A stretch of 64,000 bases of DNA from Bradyrhizobium sp. RD5-C2 (GTDB lineage: Bacteria; Pseudomonadota; Alphaproteobacteria; Rhizobiales; Xanthobacteraceae), in contig NZ_BOVL01000013.1 of assembly GCF_019972155.1 (NCBI RefSeq), positions 124,001-188,000 of the forward strand, read 5' to 3'. Under the pieces are notes generated by a model. It did not search any database. It was not told where the DNA came from and worked only from the letters and a program-made list of their open reading frames with translations. Numbering within the stretch: position 1 is the first letter of the stretch; each line of letters opens with the position of its first letter. The position numbers and the translations under genes are program-made. Positions 1 through 8,861 of the stretch are shown piece after piece.

Positions 1-82
1 TGCCGTGGCACAATTGTGCAAAGCCGCCCGCAAGGCCGCGTTGCACGTGGCTGCGCGACACCACACCGAGCCAGCCGGTCAT
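1..82 (-). CDS. EVE-domain protein, N-terminal fragment (runs off the window)
   Basis: Reading leftward from an ATG at 82-80, the frame is open to the window edge and gives 27 residues beginning MTGWLGVVSRSHVQRG and continuing GGFAQLCHG. This matches, from memory, the N-terminus of EVE/DUF55-type proteins (PUA-like fold, proposed to bind modified bases or RNA). The ATG overlaps the TGA of the SRPBCC gene by four bases (ATGA), so the two are probably co-transcribed and translationally coupled. Only the N-terminus is visible; the rest lies outside the window. Confidence 0.6.
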   Translation of the reverse strand, partial: MTGWLGVVSRSHVQRGLAGGFAQLCHG

Positions 83-507
83 GACCGCTTGCCCTCCGCG
101 GCGGCCACGAGCGCCGCCAGAACGGCGGGGAAGTCGGCCGAAATCATCGGGCCGATCTCGGCTGCGCCCTCGCCTTGTGCGTCGACCGCGTAGGTGATGC
201 GCGTGCGCGACGAATCCAGCCGCTCGATCCGATGCGCGACCGCAATCACGAGATCGCCGACGCGGGTCTCGTCGACGAAGCACTCGTTCTCGCGCACCTC
301 CGTCAGCACCGACCGAAGCGCCTCCTCGCCGGGCGGCTTCATGACAAAGCTGGTGCCGACGGCAAACGGCCCCTCGAGCGCGATCGACTCGATCCCGGCG
401 TTCCAGCGTGTCCACCCGGGAACGTCCTGGAACAGCGCCCAGATCTCCTCCGGGCTCGCGGCCGTCTCGATGCCGAATTGGGTCTGCCAGACAGGTCGTG
501 CGGTCAT
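79..507 (-). CDS. SRPBCC (polyketide cyclase / START-like) family protein
   Basis: A 142-residue protein with the pattern of small SRPBCC ligand-binding proteins. The N-terminus (about 10-35) carries the family's ASPEEIWALFQDVPGWTRWN stretch, followed by alternating beta strands and a C-terminal helix (about 115-140, SADFPAVLAALVAAA). Such proteins form a hydrophobic cavity; the ligand here is unknown. It is the first gene of a leftward pair with the EVE-domain gene (ATGA overlap at 79-82). A 15-base inverted repeat begins 14 bases upstream of its start codon, so it is probably under dedicated regulation. Family assignment is firm, function is not. Confidence 0.85.
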   Translation of the reverse strand: MTARPVWQTQFGIETAASPEEIWALFQDVPGWTRWNAGIESIALEGPFAVGTSFVMKPPGEEALRSVLTEVRENECFVDETRVGDLVIAVAHRIERLDSSRTRITYAVDAQGEGAAEIGPMISADFPAVLAALVAAAEGKRS

Positions 508-520
508 GCGCTCTCTCCGT

Positions 521-559
521 CTATACTATGTGTGCATATTATAAGCACGCATAGTATAG
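521..559. promoter_or_regulatory. Near-perfect 15-bp inverted repeat, candidate operator
   Basis: CTATACTATGTGTGC (521-535) and GCACGCATAGTATAG (545-559) are inverted repeats matching at 14 of 15 positions with a 9-base AT-rich spacer. The repeat sits immediately upstream of the SRPBCC start (507) in an otherwise GC-rich region, so it probably overlaps the promoter. The symmetry suits a dimeric repressor (ArsR, GntR or TetR type). No regulator gene lies beside it inside the window. Confidence 0.6.
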
Positions 560-609
560 GAATGCAAGCGCTTCCCGACGCCCCGCCTGCCCGACCAAAT
601 CCCCCGTTC

Positions 610-1842
610 TCAGATCACGTAGAATCCATGCGTGCCGTCACGGCGCAGCTGGTCGACCAGGCCGTATTCCCAATCGAGATAGGCCTGCATCGCCTGCTCT
701 GCGACGCCGGTGCCTTCATAGGGACGGCGGTAACGATGCGCGGGATCGGGCCTAGGCACGACGCGCGGCGGTCCGACTTCGAGCCGTCCCTCATAGCCGC
801 CGTCGAGCACATAGATTTCCCAGCCCATCTGCGCGAGCCAGGACGCCGTCATGTCGGCGCGGATGCTCCTGTCGTCGGTCAGCACGATGCGCGCGCCGCG
901 CACCGGCGCGGCCATGTCGATTTCCTGCACCAGCTGGCCGCCGGCGTAGTGGCGGAAGCCGGCAAGATGACCGGCGGCGTATTCCTCGGCGTCGCGCACG
1001 TCGAAGCGATACAGCGTGCGGTGTGCGTCCCCTTCCAGCACGGCAAGTTCAGCCGCGCCGATGTGGCGGACGCCGGCGCGATAGGCGACGTCGCGCGCAT
1101 TGTCGGCGGCGCCCTCGAACGGCCCGACGTCGCCGCGCTTGCCGGCGCCGTGTTCGAGCTCGTGTTTCGCCAACGTCCAGCCGATCGTGCCGTTGCGCAG
1201 CGCCCGCACCTTGTTCGGCAGTCCGGCATTGATCAGCGACTGCGTGCCGATGATCGAGCGGGTGCGGCCGGCGCAGTTGACGATGATGGTGGTGTCGGGA
1301 TCGGGCGCCGCGCTCCCTGCACGCAGCACCAGCTCCGCGCCGGGCACGCTGACCGAGCCAGGGATGTTCATCGTGGCATATTCGTCGAACCGACGCACAT
1401 CGAGGATCGCGATGTTGGCCTTGTCCGATATCAGCGCGGCGACCTCGTCGGCGCTGAGTGACGGCGTGTGCCTGCGCGACTCGACCAGTTCGCCGAACGC
1501 CTTGGCGTAGGAATTGACGTCCTCGAACACCTCGTAGCCGGCCGCCTTCCAGCCCTGCAAGCCGCCCGCGAGCGCCGCAGCGTTTTCATAGCCCAGCGCT
1601 TGCAACTCGCCGGCCGCGGCAGCGACCAGTCCCTCGCCATTGTCATAGAGAACGATCGGCACGTCCTTGCGCGGCAGTCGCAGCTCGGCTTCGAGCACGA
1701 TCCGGCCGGCCGCCATGTTGGCGGCAAACAGCGGATGGCCGGTGGCGAATTCCGCCTCATGCCTGACATCGAGCAGCGCTATCTCTTGGCGCAGCAACAG
1801 CGTTGCACGGATGTTCTGGGGTGTGACGGACAAAACTGTCAT
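610..1842 (-). CDS. Triple-rhodanese-domain sulfurtransferase
   Basis: A 410-residue protein with three tandem rhodanese-like domains (about 5-105, 128-230 and 255-355). Each has a strand-turn such as LLDVRHEAEF, ILDVRRFDEY or RFDVRDAEEY. Only the middle domain has an active-site cysteine (Cys190 in IVNCAGRTRS, a CxGxR-type loop). The equivalent loop of domain 1 reads LYDNGEG and of domain 3 LTDDRSIR, so both are probably inactive. Rhodaneses transfer sulfane sulfur to acceptors such as cyanide or thiols. The C-terminal ~45 residues (YRRPYEGTG onward) are a tail outside the domains. It is a single leftward gene; acceptor unknown. Confidence 0.85.
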   Translation of the reverse strand: MTVLSVTPQNIRATLLLRQEIALLDVRHEAEFATGHPLFAANMAAGRIVLEAELRLPRKDVPIVLYDNGEGLVAAAAGELQALGYENAAALAGGLQGWKAAGYEVFEDVNSYAKAFGELVESRRHTPSLSADEVAALISDKANIAILDVRRFDEYATMNIPGSVSVPGAELVLRAGSAAPDPDTTIIVNCAGRTRSIIGTQSLINAGLPNKVRALRNGTIGWTLAKHELEHGAGKRGDVGPFEGAADNARDVAYRAGVRHIGAAELAVLEGDAHRTLYRFDVRDAEEYAAGHLAGFRHYAGGQLVQEIDMAAPVRGARIVLTDDRSIRADMTASWLAQMGWEIYVLDGGYEGRLEVGPPRVVPRPDPAHRYRRPYEGTGVAEQAMQAYLDWEYGLVDQLRRDGTHGFYVI

Positions 1843-2075
1843 GAGAAGCCGGCCTTGGGCGGGAAAATTCGCAGGCCTGCTCTAGGCCGAAATCGCGCGC
1901 CGTCAATAGCCTTAACCGGTCCGCAACCCCGATCTTCGCGAGCCACGGTTCGGGAACGAAAATCCGCCATCCCGCTTTGCCCAACCGGGGCGCGCTTGCT
2001 ACGTTCCAATCGGCCCCGTTGCGCCCGATCAGGCCTTCCGGACAAGAGAAGGTAGCGGGGCCAGCCTGAAGTCCT

Positions 2076-2081
2076 GGGAGG
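2076..2081 (+). promoter_or_regulatory. Shine-Dalgarno that decides the glgC start
   Basis: GGGAGG at 2076-2081 lies 6 bases before the ATG at 2088. It directly abuts another in-frame ATG at 2082, which would leave no spacer. The 2088 start is therefore preferred. Confidence 0.65.
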
Positions 2082-2087
2082 ATGACC

Positions 2088-3350
2088 ATGAGACCAGTCG
2101 GAAATGAACCATTGTCGCGTCACGCCCTCGCTTTCGTGCTGGCCGGCGGACGCGGCAGCAGACTTCAGGAGCTCACCGACAAGCGCGCCAAGCCAGCGGT
2201 GTATTTCGGCGGCAAATCCCGCATCATCGATTTCGCGCTCTCCAATGCAGTGAACTCCGGCATCCGCCGCATCGCGGTGGCGACCCAGTACAAGGCGCAC
2301 AGCCTGATCCGGCACCTCCAAGGCGGCTGGAACTTCTTTCGCCCGGAGCGGAACGAGAGTTTCGACATCCTGCCTGCGAGCCAGCGCGTCTCCGAGACGA
2401 TGTGGTATGTCGGCACGGCGGATGCGGTCTATCAGAACATCGACATCATCGAGGCACACGGCACCAAGTACATTTTGGTGCTGGCCGGTGATCACGTCTA
2501 CAAGATGGACTACGAGATCATGCTGAAGCAGCATGTCGAAAGCGGCGCCGACGTCACGGTCGGCTGCCTCGAAATGCCGCGCACGGAGTCCTCTGGCTTC
2601 GGCGTCATGCATATCGACGAGAACGGCCTGATCCAGTCGTTCCTGGAGAAGCCGGCCGATCCGCCGCCGATGCCCGGCAAGCCCGACAAGTCGCTGGCCA
2701 GCATGGGCATCTATGTCTTCAATTCGGAATTCCTGTTCGACGAATTGCGCCGCGATGCGGCCGACCCGAACTCAGCCCACGACTTCGGCAAGGACATCAT
2801 CCCCTATATCGTGAAGCACGGCCGGGCGATCGCGCATCAGTTCAACGATTCCTGCGTCCGTTCCGGCGACGATCCCCGCTCCTACTGGCGCGATGCCGGC
2901 ACCGTCGACGCCTATTGGGGCGCCAACATCGATCTCACCGATGTGGTGCCCGAGCTCGACCTCTACGATCGGTCATGGCCAATCTGGACCTATGCCGAGA
3001 TCACGCCGCCCGCCAAGTTCGTCCACGACGAGGACGGACGGCGCGGCCAGGCGGTGACCTCGCTGGTCTCCGGCGCCTGCATCATCTCGGGCGCGGCGCT
3101 GCGTCGGTCGCTGCTGTTCACCGGTGTCCACGTCAATTCCTACGCCAGTGTCGAGAACGCAGTGATCATGCCCTATGTGAATGTCGGCCGCGGCGCGCGG
3201 CTCCGAAACGTCGTGATCGATCGCGGCGTGCGGATTCCGGAAGGGCTCGTGGTCGGCGAGGATTCCGAATTCGACGGCAAGCGCTTCCGCACCACCGAGA
3301 ACGGGATCACGCTGATCACGCAATCGATGATCGACAGGCTCCCGACATGA
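2088..3350 (+). CDS. glgC: Glucose-1-phosphate adenylyltransferase (ADP-glucose pyrophosphorylase)
   Basis: GlgC makes ADP-glucose from glucose-1-phosphate and ATP, the committed step of bacterial glycogen synthesis. The 420-residue product has the N-terminal nucleotidyltransferase signature LAGGRGSRLQELT, the KPAVYFGGKSRIIDF segment, AGDHVYKMDY (metal/nucleotide site) and FLEKP (sugar-phosphate site). A C-terminal left-handed beta-helix region follows (NAVIMPYVNVGRGARLRNVVID). Length is typical for the family. It overlaps glgA by four bases (ATGA, 3347-3350), so the two form an operon. The 245-base upstream gap carries the promoter; no clear operator is seen there. Confidence 0.97.
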   Translation: MRPVGNEPLSRHALAFVLAGGRGSRLQELTDKRAKPAVYFGGKSRIIDFALSNAVNSGIRRIAVATQYKAHSLIRHLQGGWNFFRPERNESFDILPASQRVSETMWYVGTADAVYQNIDIIEAHGTKYILVLAGDHVYKMDYEIMLKQHVESGADVTVGCLEMPRTESSGFGVMHIDENGLIQSFLEKPADPPPMPGKPDKSLASMGIYVFNSEFLFDELRRDAADPNSAHDFGKDIIPYIVKHGRAIAHQFNDSCVRSGDDPRSYWRDAGTVDAYWGANIDLTDVVPELDLYDRSWPIWTYAEITPPAKFVHDEDGRRGQAVTSLVSGACIISGAALRRSLLFTGVHVNSYASVENAVIMPYVNVGRGARLRNVVIDRGVRIPEGLVVGEDSEFDGKRFRTTENGITLITQSMIDRLPT

Positions 3351-4801
3351 CGCCGATCCGCGTCCTCGCGGTCGCCTCGGAAGTCTACCCGATCGTCAAG
3401 ACCGGCGGCCTCGCCGACGTGGTCGGCGCGCTGCCGGCGGCGCTTAAGCAGCACGGCGTCGCCACGCGGACGCTGGTGCCCGGCTATCCCGATGTGCTGA
3501 AGGCGCTGGCCTCGGCGGAAACGCTGCTGCACTGGGGCGAATTCTACGGCGGGCCGATCCGCGTGCTCGGCGGCTCGCATGGCGGCCTCGACCTTCTCGC
3601 CCTCGACGCGCCGCATCTCTATGCGCGCCCCGGCAATCCCTATGTCGGCCCCGACGGACGCGACTGGCCCGACAACGGCATCCGCTTCGCGGCGCTGTCG
3701 CGGATGGCGGCCGAAATCGGCCGGGGTGCAATCGAGAGCTTCGTCCCCGACATCGTGCATGCGCATGACTGGCAGGCCGGGCTCGCGCCGGCCTATCTGC
3801 ATTACGGTGGGCAGCCGCGGCCGGGCACGGTGATGACCGTGCACAACCTCGCCTATCAAGGGCAATTCTCGCCGGACATGCTGGCTGCATTCGGCCTGCC
3901 GGGCGAGGCCTATTCGCTTCACGGCGTCGAATATTACGGCACCATCAGCCTGTTGAAGGCCGGCCTGCAATTCGCCGACCGCATCACCACGGTGTCGCCG
4001 ACCTATGCGCAGGAGATCCAGAGCGACGAAGGCGGCATGGGGCTCGGCGGCCTGCTCCGCGAACGCGCCGACGTGCTGAGCGGCATCCTCAACGGCATCG
4101 ACATCGATGTGTGGAATCCCGCCACCGATCCCGCGATCGCGGCACGCTTCAGCGCCGCGCAAATCGCGGAGCGCGCAGCCAACAAGGCGGCGCTGCAGCG
4201 CCGCTTCGGGCTCGATCCGGCGCCGGATGCGATGCTGCTCGGCGTCATCAGCCGACTGTCATGGCAGAAGGGCCTCGACCTGCTGCTGGAGAACATTCCG
4301 ACGTTGCTCGGCGAAGGCATTCAGCTCGCGCTGCTCGGCAGCGGCGATCGCGATCTGCAGGATCGCTACACCGTGCTGGCGCGCGACAATCCGGGGCGGA
4401 TCGCGGTCGTGATCGGCTATGACGAGGCGCTGGCGCATCTGATCCAGGCAGGCTCCGATGCGCTCGCGGTGCCCTCGCGGTTCGAGCCGTGCGGCCTCAC
4501 CCAGCTCTGCGCGCTGCGCTACGGCGCGGTCCCGGTCGTTGCCAATGTCGGCGGCCTTGCCGACACCGTGCTGGGCTTCGACGAAGCCGCGATCACCGGC
4601 AGTGCCGCAACCGGCGTCAAGTTCGCACCCGTGACCTCGGAGGCGCTCGCCCACGGCTTGCGCACGGCGAACCTGCTGTTCAACGACAAGGTGACCTGGC
4701 GCCGGCTGCAACAGGCCGGCATGGCCACCGATGTCTCCTGGCACAATCGCGCCGGCCGCTACGCCGCGCTCTATCGCGAGCTCGCCGCCGCGCGAGGATG
4801 A
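3347..4801 (+). CDS. glgA: Glycogen synthase (ADP-glucose type)
   Basis: This 484-residue GT5 glycosyltransferase transfers glucose from ADP-glucose to the growing alpha-1,4-glucan. The N-terminal ADP-glucose-binding motif KTGGL is at residues 18-22 (AVASEVYPIVKTGGLADVVG). HAHDWQAGL and the C-terminal ISRLSWQKGLDLLL and PSRFEPCGLTQL segments are typical of GlgA. The open frame extends further upstream, but the ATG overlapping the glgC stop (ATGA) is the sensible start and the protein then has the usual family length. It is convergent with the next gene, with only 7 bases between stops. Confidence 0.97.
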   Translation: MTPIRVLAVASEVYPIVKTGGLADVVGALPAALKQHGVATRTLVPGYPDVLKALASAETLLHWGEFYGGPIRVLGGSHGGLDLLALDAPHLYARPGNPYVGPDGRDWPDNGIRFAALSRMAAEIGRGAIESFVPDIVHAHDWQAGLAPAYLHYGGQPRPGTVMTVHNLAYQGQFSPDMLAAFGLPGEAYSLHGVEYYGTISLLKAGLQFADRITTVSPTYAQEIQSDEGGMGLGGLLRERADVLSGILNGIDIDVWNPATDPAIAARFSAAQIAERAANKAALQRRFGLDPAPDAMLLGVISRLSWQKGLDLLLENIPTLLGEGIQLALLGSGDRDLQDRYTVLARDNPGRIAVVIGYDEALAHLIQAGSDALAVPSRFEPCGLTQLCALRYGAVPVVANVGGLADTVLGFDEAAITGSAATGVKFAPVTSEALAHGLRTANLLFNDKVTWRRLQQAGMATDVSWHNRAGRYAALYRELAAARG

Positions 4802-4808
4802 CGCGCGA

Positions 4809-5141
4809 TCAGTTCAACAGATCGCAGGACGCGATGCGGTTGATGTCGGCCAGGCGCCGATCGGGATTGCCCTTGAGATCAAGGCTCGCGACGAGATCGA
4901 GCAGGCGGCCATAGGCGCGGTCGGCGATCGCGACCGGCAGCGGCTCCTCGTCGAAGATTTCGACGTAGTTGCCGACGAGGCCGCTCAGAAGCCGGCAAAC
5001 GCCGCGTTGCTCCGGGTCGTCCTTGCCTAGGGTCTCTAGTTTTTGCTGGAAAGTCCTGAAGGTTCGCAAACCGTGCGGCTGTTGCGAAAGCCAAGTATGC
5101 AGATCAGGAGCGTGCAAATCAGAATTTTGTAAATCAGTCAT
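4809..5141 (-). CDS. Conserved-looking hypothetical protein, 110 aa
   Basis: A small soluble protein with no family I can name. The N-terminus contains a short repetitive stretch (DLQNSDLHAPDLHTWL) encoded by three imperfect copies of a CAAATCAG-like octamer. The rest is predicted helical (TFRTFQQKLETLG, RGVCRLLSGLVGNYVEIF, DRAYGRLLDLVASL). Protein-like composition and good fit between convergent glgA and the next leftward gene support a real gene. There is no signal peptide or membrane segment. Function unknown. Confidence 0.6.
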   Translation of the reverse strand: MTDLQNSDLHAPDLHTWLSQQPHGLRTFRTFQQKLETLGKDDPEQRGVCRLLSGLVGNYVEIFDEEPLPVAIADRAYGRLLDLVASLDLKGNPDRRLADINRIASCDLLN

Positions 5142-5272
5142 ATCAGCCTCTTCAAGTAGGAGAAGAAGCTACCGGTTTATATAGCCGATCACGGTTCTGC
5201 GCCACGACGATTTTTGCATGCATCCCCTGCCCGGCCGCGCAGGCCGTGTCATCCGATTGGCACGCCGCACCG

Positions 5273-6436
5273 CTAATGTATCTGGGTTTTGATGAGATCC
5301 GCGAGTGCCGGCAGGATCCTGTAGCGCGTGATCTCGTGCGGATAGTCGCCGCGATTGGCGAGCAGCACGATGCCGAACCTATGCGCCGGGACCAGGCCGA
5401 TATAGGCCGAGGCATTGTTGAGGCCGCCAGGCTTGTCGATGACGGTGACACCGTCCAGCCGTACATGCTCCCACGCCATCGCCTGCCCGAACTTCGCATC
5501 GACACGAAAACTCTCGTGCATGGTCATCTGCAATGCGGCGCGCAGTTCGGGATCGATCACGGCGCCGTCGAGACAGGCGCGCAGCAAAATGCCGAGATCG
5601 CGCGCCGACGAGAACATCTGGCCGGTGCCGGGAAAATCGTAATAGCTCTGCTGATTGCCGGGCGGGCCGATCGCCGTGCCGTCGTGGGAGTACCCCTGGA
5701 CCATGCGCTGCATGATCTGCTGCGCCAGTGCCGCGCGATTGTCCTCGCCACGATCCGGAACGAAGGTCGAAGTCATCCCGAGCGGCTTGAGGATACGGCG
5801 CTCGATCAACGTCGCGATCGGCATGCGATAGCGCTGCTCCAGCACCAGCTGCAGCAGGACATAGCCGGAATGGCTGTAGATGCGCTGCTTGCCCGGCTGC
5901 TCTCCCTTCTGGGGCGTCCAGGCATTGAGCATCGCCATGAACTGATCGCGGCTGTAGGTCTCGTTCGGCCATGGCGGATGATCGGTCGGCAGCAGCAGCC
6001 CCGATGTATGGTTGACGAGCTCGCCGATCGTGATGCGGCTGATATAGTTGCCTTGCAACTCGGGCAGATATTGGCCGACGGAATCGTCCAGCCGCAATTC
6101 ACCGCGCTCGGTGCCGAGCGCGACCAGCGTCGCCTCGAACAGCTTGCGCAGCGAGGCGAGGTTGAACAGCGTGTCCGAGGTGACCGGCCGCTTGGCCGTA
6201 GTGTCGGCGAAACCGTAGTTGAAGAAGGCGAGCCGGCCCCCGGCATAGACCGCCGCGGCAAGGCCGCCCGGATCGGCCGCGGTCGCGGTTGGCCCCAGCT
6301 CCGTCGTGACGATGTCCCTGATCTGCGCATCCATGTCGGAATCAGCCCGCGCCGCCGTCAGCATGCTGGCGGCAAGGGCGAGCAGGACCGCCGCGATCCG
6401 GGCGAACAGCCGTTGTCTCAAGAGCCATTGTCTCAT
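5273..6436 (-). CDS. Exported serine hydrolase (class C beta-lactamase / penicillin-binding-like fold)
   Basis: The 387-residue protein starts with a signal peptide (RIAAVLLALAASMLTAARA, cleavage near 31). It carries the three motifs of the serine beta-lactamase family: SxxK at Ser95-Lys98 (LFNLASLRK), a YxN-like YSHSGY at 187-192 with His in place of Asn, and a KTG-like KPGG at 335-338. This set is typical of the diverse beta-lactamase/transpeptidase-like esterases and D-aminopeptidases rather than true AmpC. It probably acts in the periplasm on a peptide or ester substrate. It stands alone, with a long non-coding stretch upstream. Confidence 0.85.
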   Translation of the reverse strand: MRQWLLRQRLFARIAAVLLALAASMLTAARADSDMDAQIRDIVTTELGPTATAADPGGLAAAVYAGGRLAFFNYGFADTTAKRPVTSDTLFNLASLRKLFEATLVALGTERGELRLDDSVGQYLPELQGNYISRITIGELVNHTSGLLLPTDHPPWPNETYSRDQFMAMLNAWTPQKGEQPGKQRIYSHSGYVLLQLVLEQRYRMPIATLIERRILKPLGMTSTFVPDRGEDNRAALAQQIMQRMVQGYSHDGTAIGPPGNQQSYYDFPGTGQMFSSARDLGILLRACLDGAVIDPELRAALQMTMHESFRVDAKFGQAMAWEHVRLDGVTVIDKPGGLNNASAYIGLVPAHRFGIVLLANRGDYPHEITRYRILPALADLIKTQIH

Positions 6437-6963
6437 GCAGAACGAATTCTGGACGATGTTGCGATGTGACCCGCAGGACCTGTTCAGCCATCGCGAGATG
6501 GCGACATCGCGATCCTAGCGATGGAACCCACACGTCCGAATTCACGATCGCGCGTTTTGCACCGTTGCCGGTTCCGCTGGGGAACGGGCGGCCCGATCGC
6601 TGTTCCGGCGGTCACACCCGGAAACCACGATCGCGACCGCCCTCCCACTCCAGCCACGGCGCGGGAACTGCAATGGAACTAAAAAATGCTGCGCGTTTGA
6701 AAATACGGGGAGCGTGCTTCGACAGAGAGGAAATGCCGACGCTTGCCGGGCTCGCCGCCGATATGTCTGGCTTCGTCACATTCCGCTCCCAACCGGGGAC
6801 GGTTTCTTACTAGCAACAATTCGTCAATCAAGGGTTGCGTAGGCCCATGAGATTCGATTGACAAGATACTGCTGCCTGCGACGGATTGTCCTGTTCCCGA
6901 TGCAGGACGCGCGCGATGCCGTGGTTAAGCATGGCTTAACTATCGAACGCGCGGCGCGCGCGC
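6437..6963. other. Intergenic region without a convincing gene
   Basis: About 530 bases between the start of the serine hydrolase gene and the end of the DUF417 gene. Short open frames here have no protein-like composition or ribosome site. It contains a hairpin with a GNRA-type loop (GCCATC-gcga-GATGGC, 6487-6502), 51 bases upstream of the hydrolase start. The stretch around 6670-6715 is noticeably A-rich, and there is a 7-bp inverted repeat near 6924. It probably holds the hydrolase promoter; nothing else is clear. Confidence 0.5.
6924..6940 (-). terminator. Weak inverted repeat downstream of the DUF417 gene
   Basis: GTTAAGC-atg-GCTTAAC is a perfect 7-bp repeat with a 3-base loop, 24 bases beyond the DUF417 stop codon. 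No T-run follows on the minus strand, so its role as a terminator is only a possibility. Confidence 0.25.
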
Positions 6964-7452
6964 CTATCCGGTTCGCGACCGCACGATCGACCGCGGCAAC
7001 GACGCCAGCAGCAGCACCAGGCAGACGCAGAGCAGCACGATGTCCTTGAACAGGAACTCGCCGGCCAGGTTCCAGGCCATCGGATCGGTCGACAGGCTCC
7101 ACTTCACCACCCCCGGTGTCGTGAAGAAGAACGACCAGGTCACTGTAAAGGTGATCACGCCCATCAACGCGCCGATTGCAGACAGGATCGGGCTGAACGC
7201 GCCGACGGCAAGCAGCACGGCGATGCCGAACTCCGTGACGCCGAGCACATAGGCCTCGCCGCGAAGGCCGAACACCGACAGCCACGAAACGAACGGGCTG
7301 TTGCTGATGAATTGCGCGATGCCTTGTGCCGATTGCAGCGTGAACTTCTGCATGCCGAACGACACGAAGATCACCACCATGACCCAGCGCAGGATCGCGA
7401 GCAGACGGTAAGACCCCTCGCCGTGTTCGGCGATGTTGAACGACAGATTCAT
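6964..7452 (-). CDS. DUF417 (YkgB/RclC-like) inner-membrane protein
   Basis: A 162-residue integral membrane protein with four hydrophobic segments (about 18-38, 62-85, 88-112 and 130-152). The FGMQKFTLQSAQGIAQFISNSPFVSWL stretch is characteristic of the DUF417 family. The family includes E. coli RclC, linked to reactive-chlorine resistance; whether that function applies here is unknown. It is a single leftward gene, with about 165 bases between it and the following substrate-binding protein gene. Confidence 0.8.
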   Translation of the reverse strand: MNLSFNIAEHGEGSYRLLAILRWVMVVIFVSFGMQKFTLQSAQGIAQFISNSPFVSWLSVFGLRGEAYVLGVTEFGIAVLLAVGAFSPILSAIGALMGVITFTVTWSFFFTTPGVVKWSLSTDPMAWNLAGEFLFKDIVLLCVCLVLLLASLPRSIVRSRTG

Positions 7453-7617
7453 GCGGATGTTTCTTCCCTTGCTGCGATGCCAGCATCGACCGCGGTTGCG
7501 GCGTTCGTGGCAGGATTACGCAGCGCACCCCGCGCCCGTTACGCGCGGGAGGCCGTCACGTCCTTCACAAGGATGTGCAGATGAGGTGATCGGCGCGGCC
7601 GGCGGACGGCAGCAGCC

Positions 7618-8835
7618 TCAAGCCGCCGAGAGCAACTCGCCGACCTTCTCGTAGGCCTCGCCCTTGAACCGCATCAGCTGAAACTGCTTGATCGGCACAT
7701 AGTCGCTCGGGGTGGTGTTGAGGGTGATCCCAGGAATCAGCAGTGGCGCGGGGAAGCCCTTCAGGCTGGTCGCCTGGTGCAGGATATTGGCCCGCGTCAG
7801 CTGGTCGCCACATTGCCTGATGACGTGGGCGGCCGTTGCCCCGGCGGTGTAGCCGATGGCGTAAAGGTCGTCGGCGCGATCGGCGTTCGGGACGTAGCGG
7901 TCGAGGAACGCCATGTATTGCTTCATGTCCGACGTGTCGGCCCAGAGCGGATTGCCGGGGTCCATCCGTGTCGCAAACGCGAGAATGCCTTGCGCGGTCT
8001 CGAAACCCGCGGGCTGCAACGTCGCGCGCACCGAGGCGTTGCCGGCACCGAGGAAGATCTGCGGCCGCCACGCGAGCGCAGCCATCTTGCGCAGCGCCTG
8101 GCTCGCCATCTTGGGGATCGTGATGAGGAACACCACGTCGGCGCCGGACAATTTCATCTGGACGATCTGGGAATCGATAGTCGGGTCGCCGACCGAGTAA
8201 TTCAGCTCGGAGGTGATCTGCGCGGTCCTGGCGCCCAGACCGGACTTCAGCCCTGCCAGCGTTGCCTTGCCGGCATCGTCGTTCTGATACAGCAGGCCGA
8301 TCTTCGCATCGGGCATGGTAGCGGCGATATAGCGGCCGACGACGCCTCCCTCGATCTCGTAGGTCGATCCGCCGACCATGGTCCACGGATTGGCCGCCGG
8401 GTCCGACAGCTTGCTGGCGGCCGCTGCAAGGAACAGCTGCGGGACCTTGCGCGCATTCATGTATTTCTGCACGGCGATGTTGCCCGGCGTTCCCATCGCG
8501 CCTGCGATGAACAGCACCTCGTCGCCTTCGACCAGGCGCCGCGCCGCCTCGACCGATTTCGGCGGGCTGTAGGCGTCGTCATAGTTGATGAACTTGATCT
8601 TGCGGCCGTTGATGCCGCCGGTCTCGTTCAGCATGCGGAAATAGGCATCCATGGCGTTGGCGAGGACGCCGAACGACGACACCGGGCCGCTGAGCGGTCC
8701 GAACTGCCCGATGCGGATCTCCTGATCGCTGGCGCCGGGATCATAGGAGGCGCCGGCAAATGCCTTGCCGCCAATGGATGCCGCGAGCCCAGAAGCTGCC
8801 GTCCCGAGCAGCGTTCGACGGCTGATCGTCTTCAT
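7618..8835 (-). CDS. Liv-type ABC transporter substrate-binding protein (Tat-exported)
   Basis: A 405-residue periplasmic binding protein of the branched-chain amino acid (LivK/HAAT) family. The N-terminus SRRTLLGTAASGLAASIGGKAFA is a twin-arginine signal. The mature part begins with the family's IRIGQFGPLSGPVSSFG strand, then NETGGINGRKIKF and DDAYSPPKSVEAARRLVE. It strongly resembles the protein at 34338, which shares the NExGGINGR and DDAYSPPK blocks. It is the last gene of the leftward operon led by tetR at 13613 and has no permease of its own nearby. It probably feeds the Liv permease at 21093-23011. Ligand likely an aromatic or aliphatic carboxylate rather than an amino acid (inference). 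Confidence 0.9.
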   Translation of the reverse strand: MKTISRRTLLGTAASGLAASIGGKAFAGASYDPGASDQEIRIGQFGPLSGPVSSFGVLANAMDAYFRMLNETGGINGRKIKFINYDDAYSPPKSVEAARRLVEGDEVLFIAGAMGTPGNIAVQKYMNARKVPQLFLAAAASKLSDPAANPWTMVGGSTYEIEGGVVGRYIAATMPDAKIGLLYQNDDAGKATLAGLKSGLGARTAQITSELNYSVGDPTIDSQIVQMKLSGADVVFLITIPKMASQALRKMAALAWRPQIFLGAGNASVRATLQPAGFETAQGILAFATRMDPGNPLWADTSDMKQYMAFLDRYVPNADRADDLYAIGYTAGATAAHVIRQCGDQLTRANILHQATSLKGFPAPLLIPGITLNTTPSDYVPIKQFQLMRFKGEAYEKVGELLSAA

Positions 8836-8861
8836 CGGTTTCCTCCACTGGATTGGACGCC

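Noticed and set aside
175..1461. A 428-codon plus-strand frame across the SRPBCC and rhodanese genes
   Set aside because: Antisense to two well-supported genes and crosses the palindromic intergenic region; its composition is not protein-like.
2082..2087. ATG at 2082 as glgC start
   Set aside because: GGGAGG abuts it with no spacer; the in-frame ATG at 2088 has a 6-base spacer.
6673..6813. A short plus-strand frame beginning MELKNAARLK in the A-rich patch before the DUF417 gene
   Set aside because: Only 46 codons, no Shine-Dalgarno, no family resemblance; treated as non-coding.
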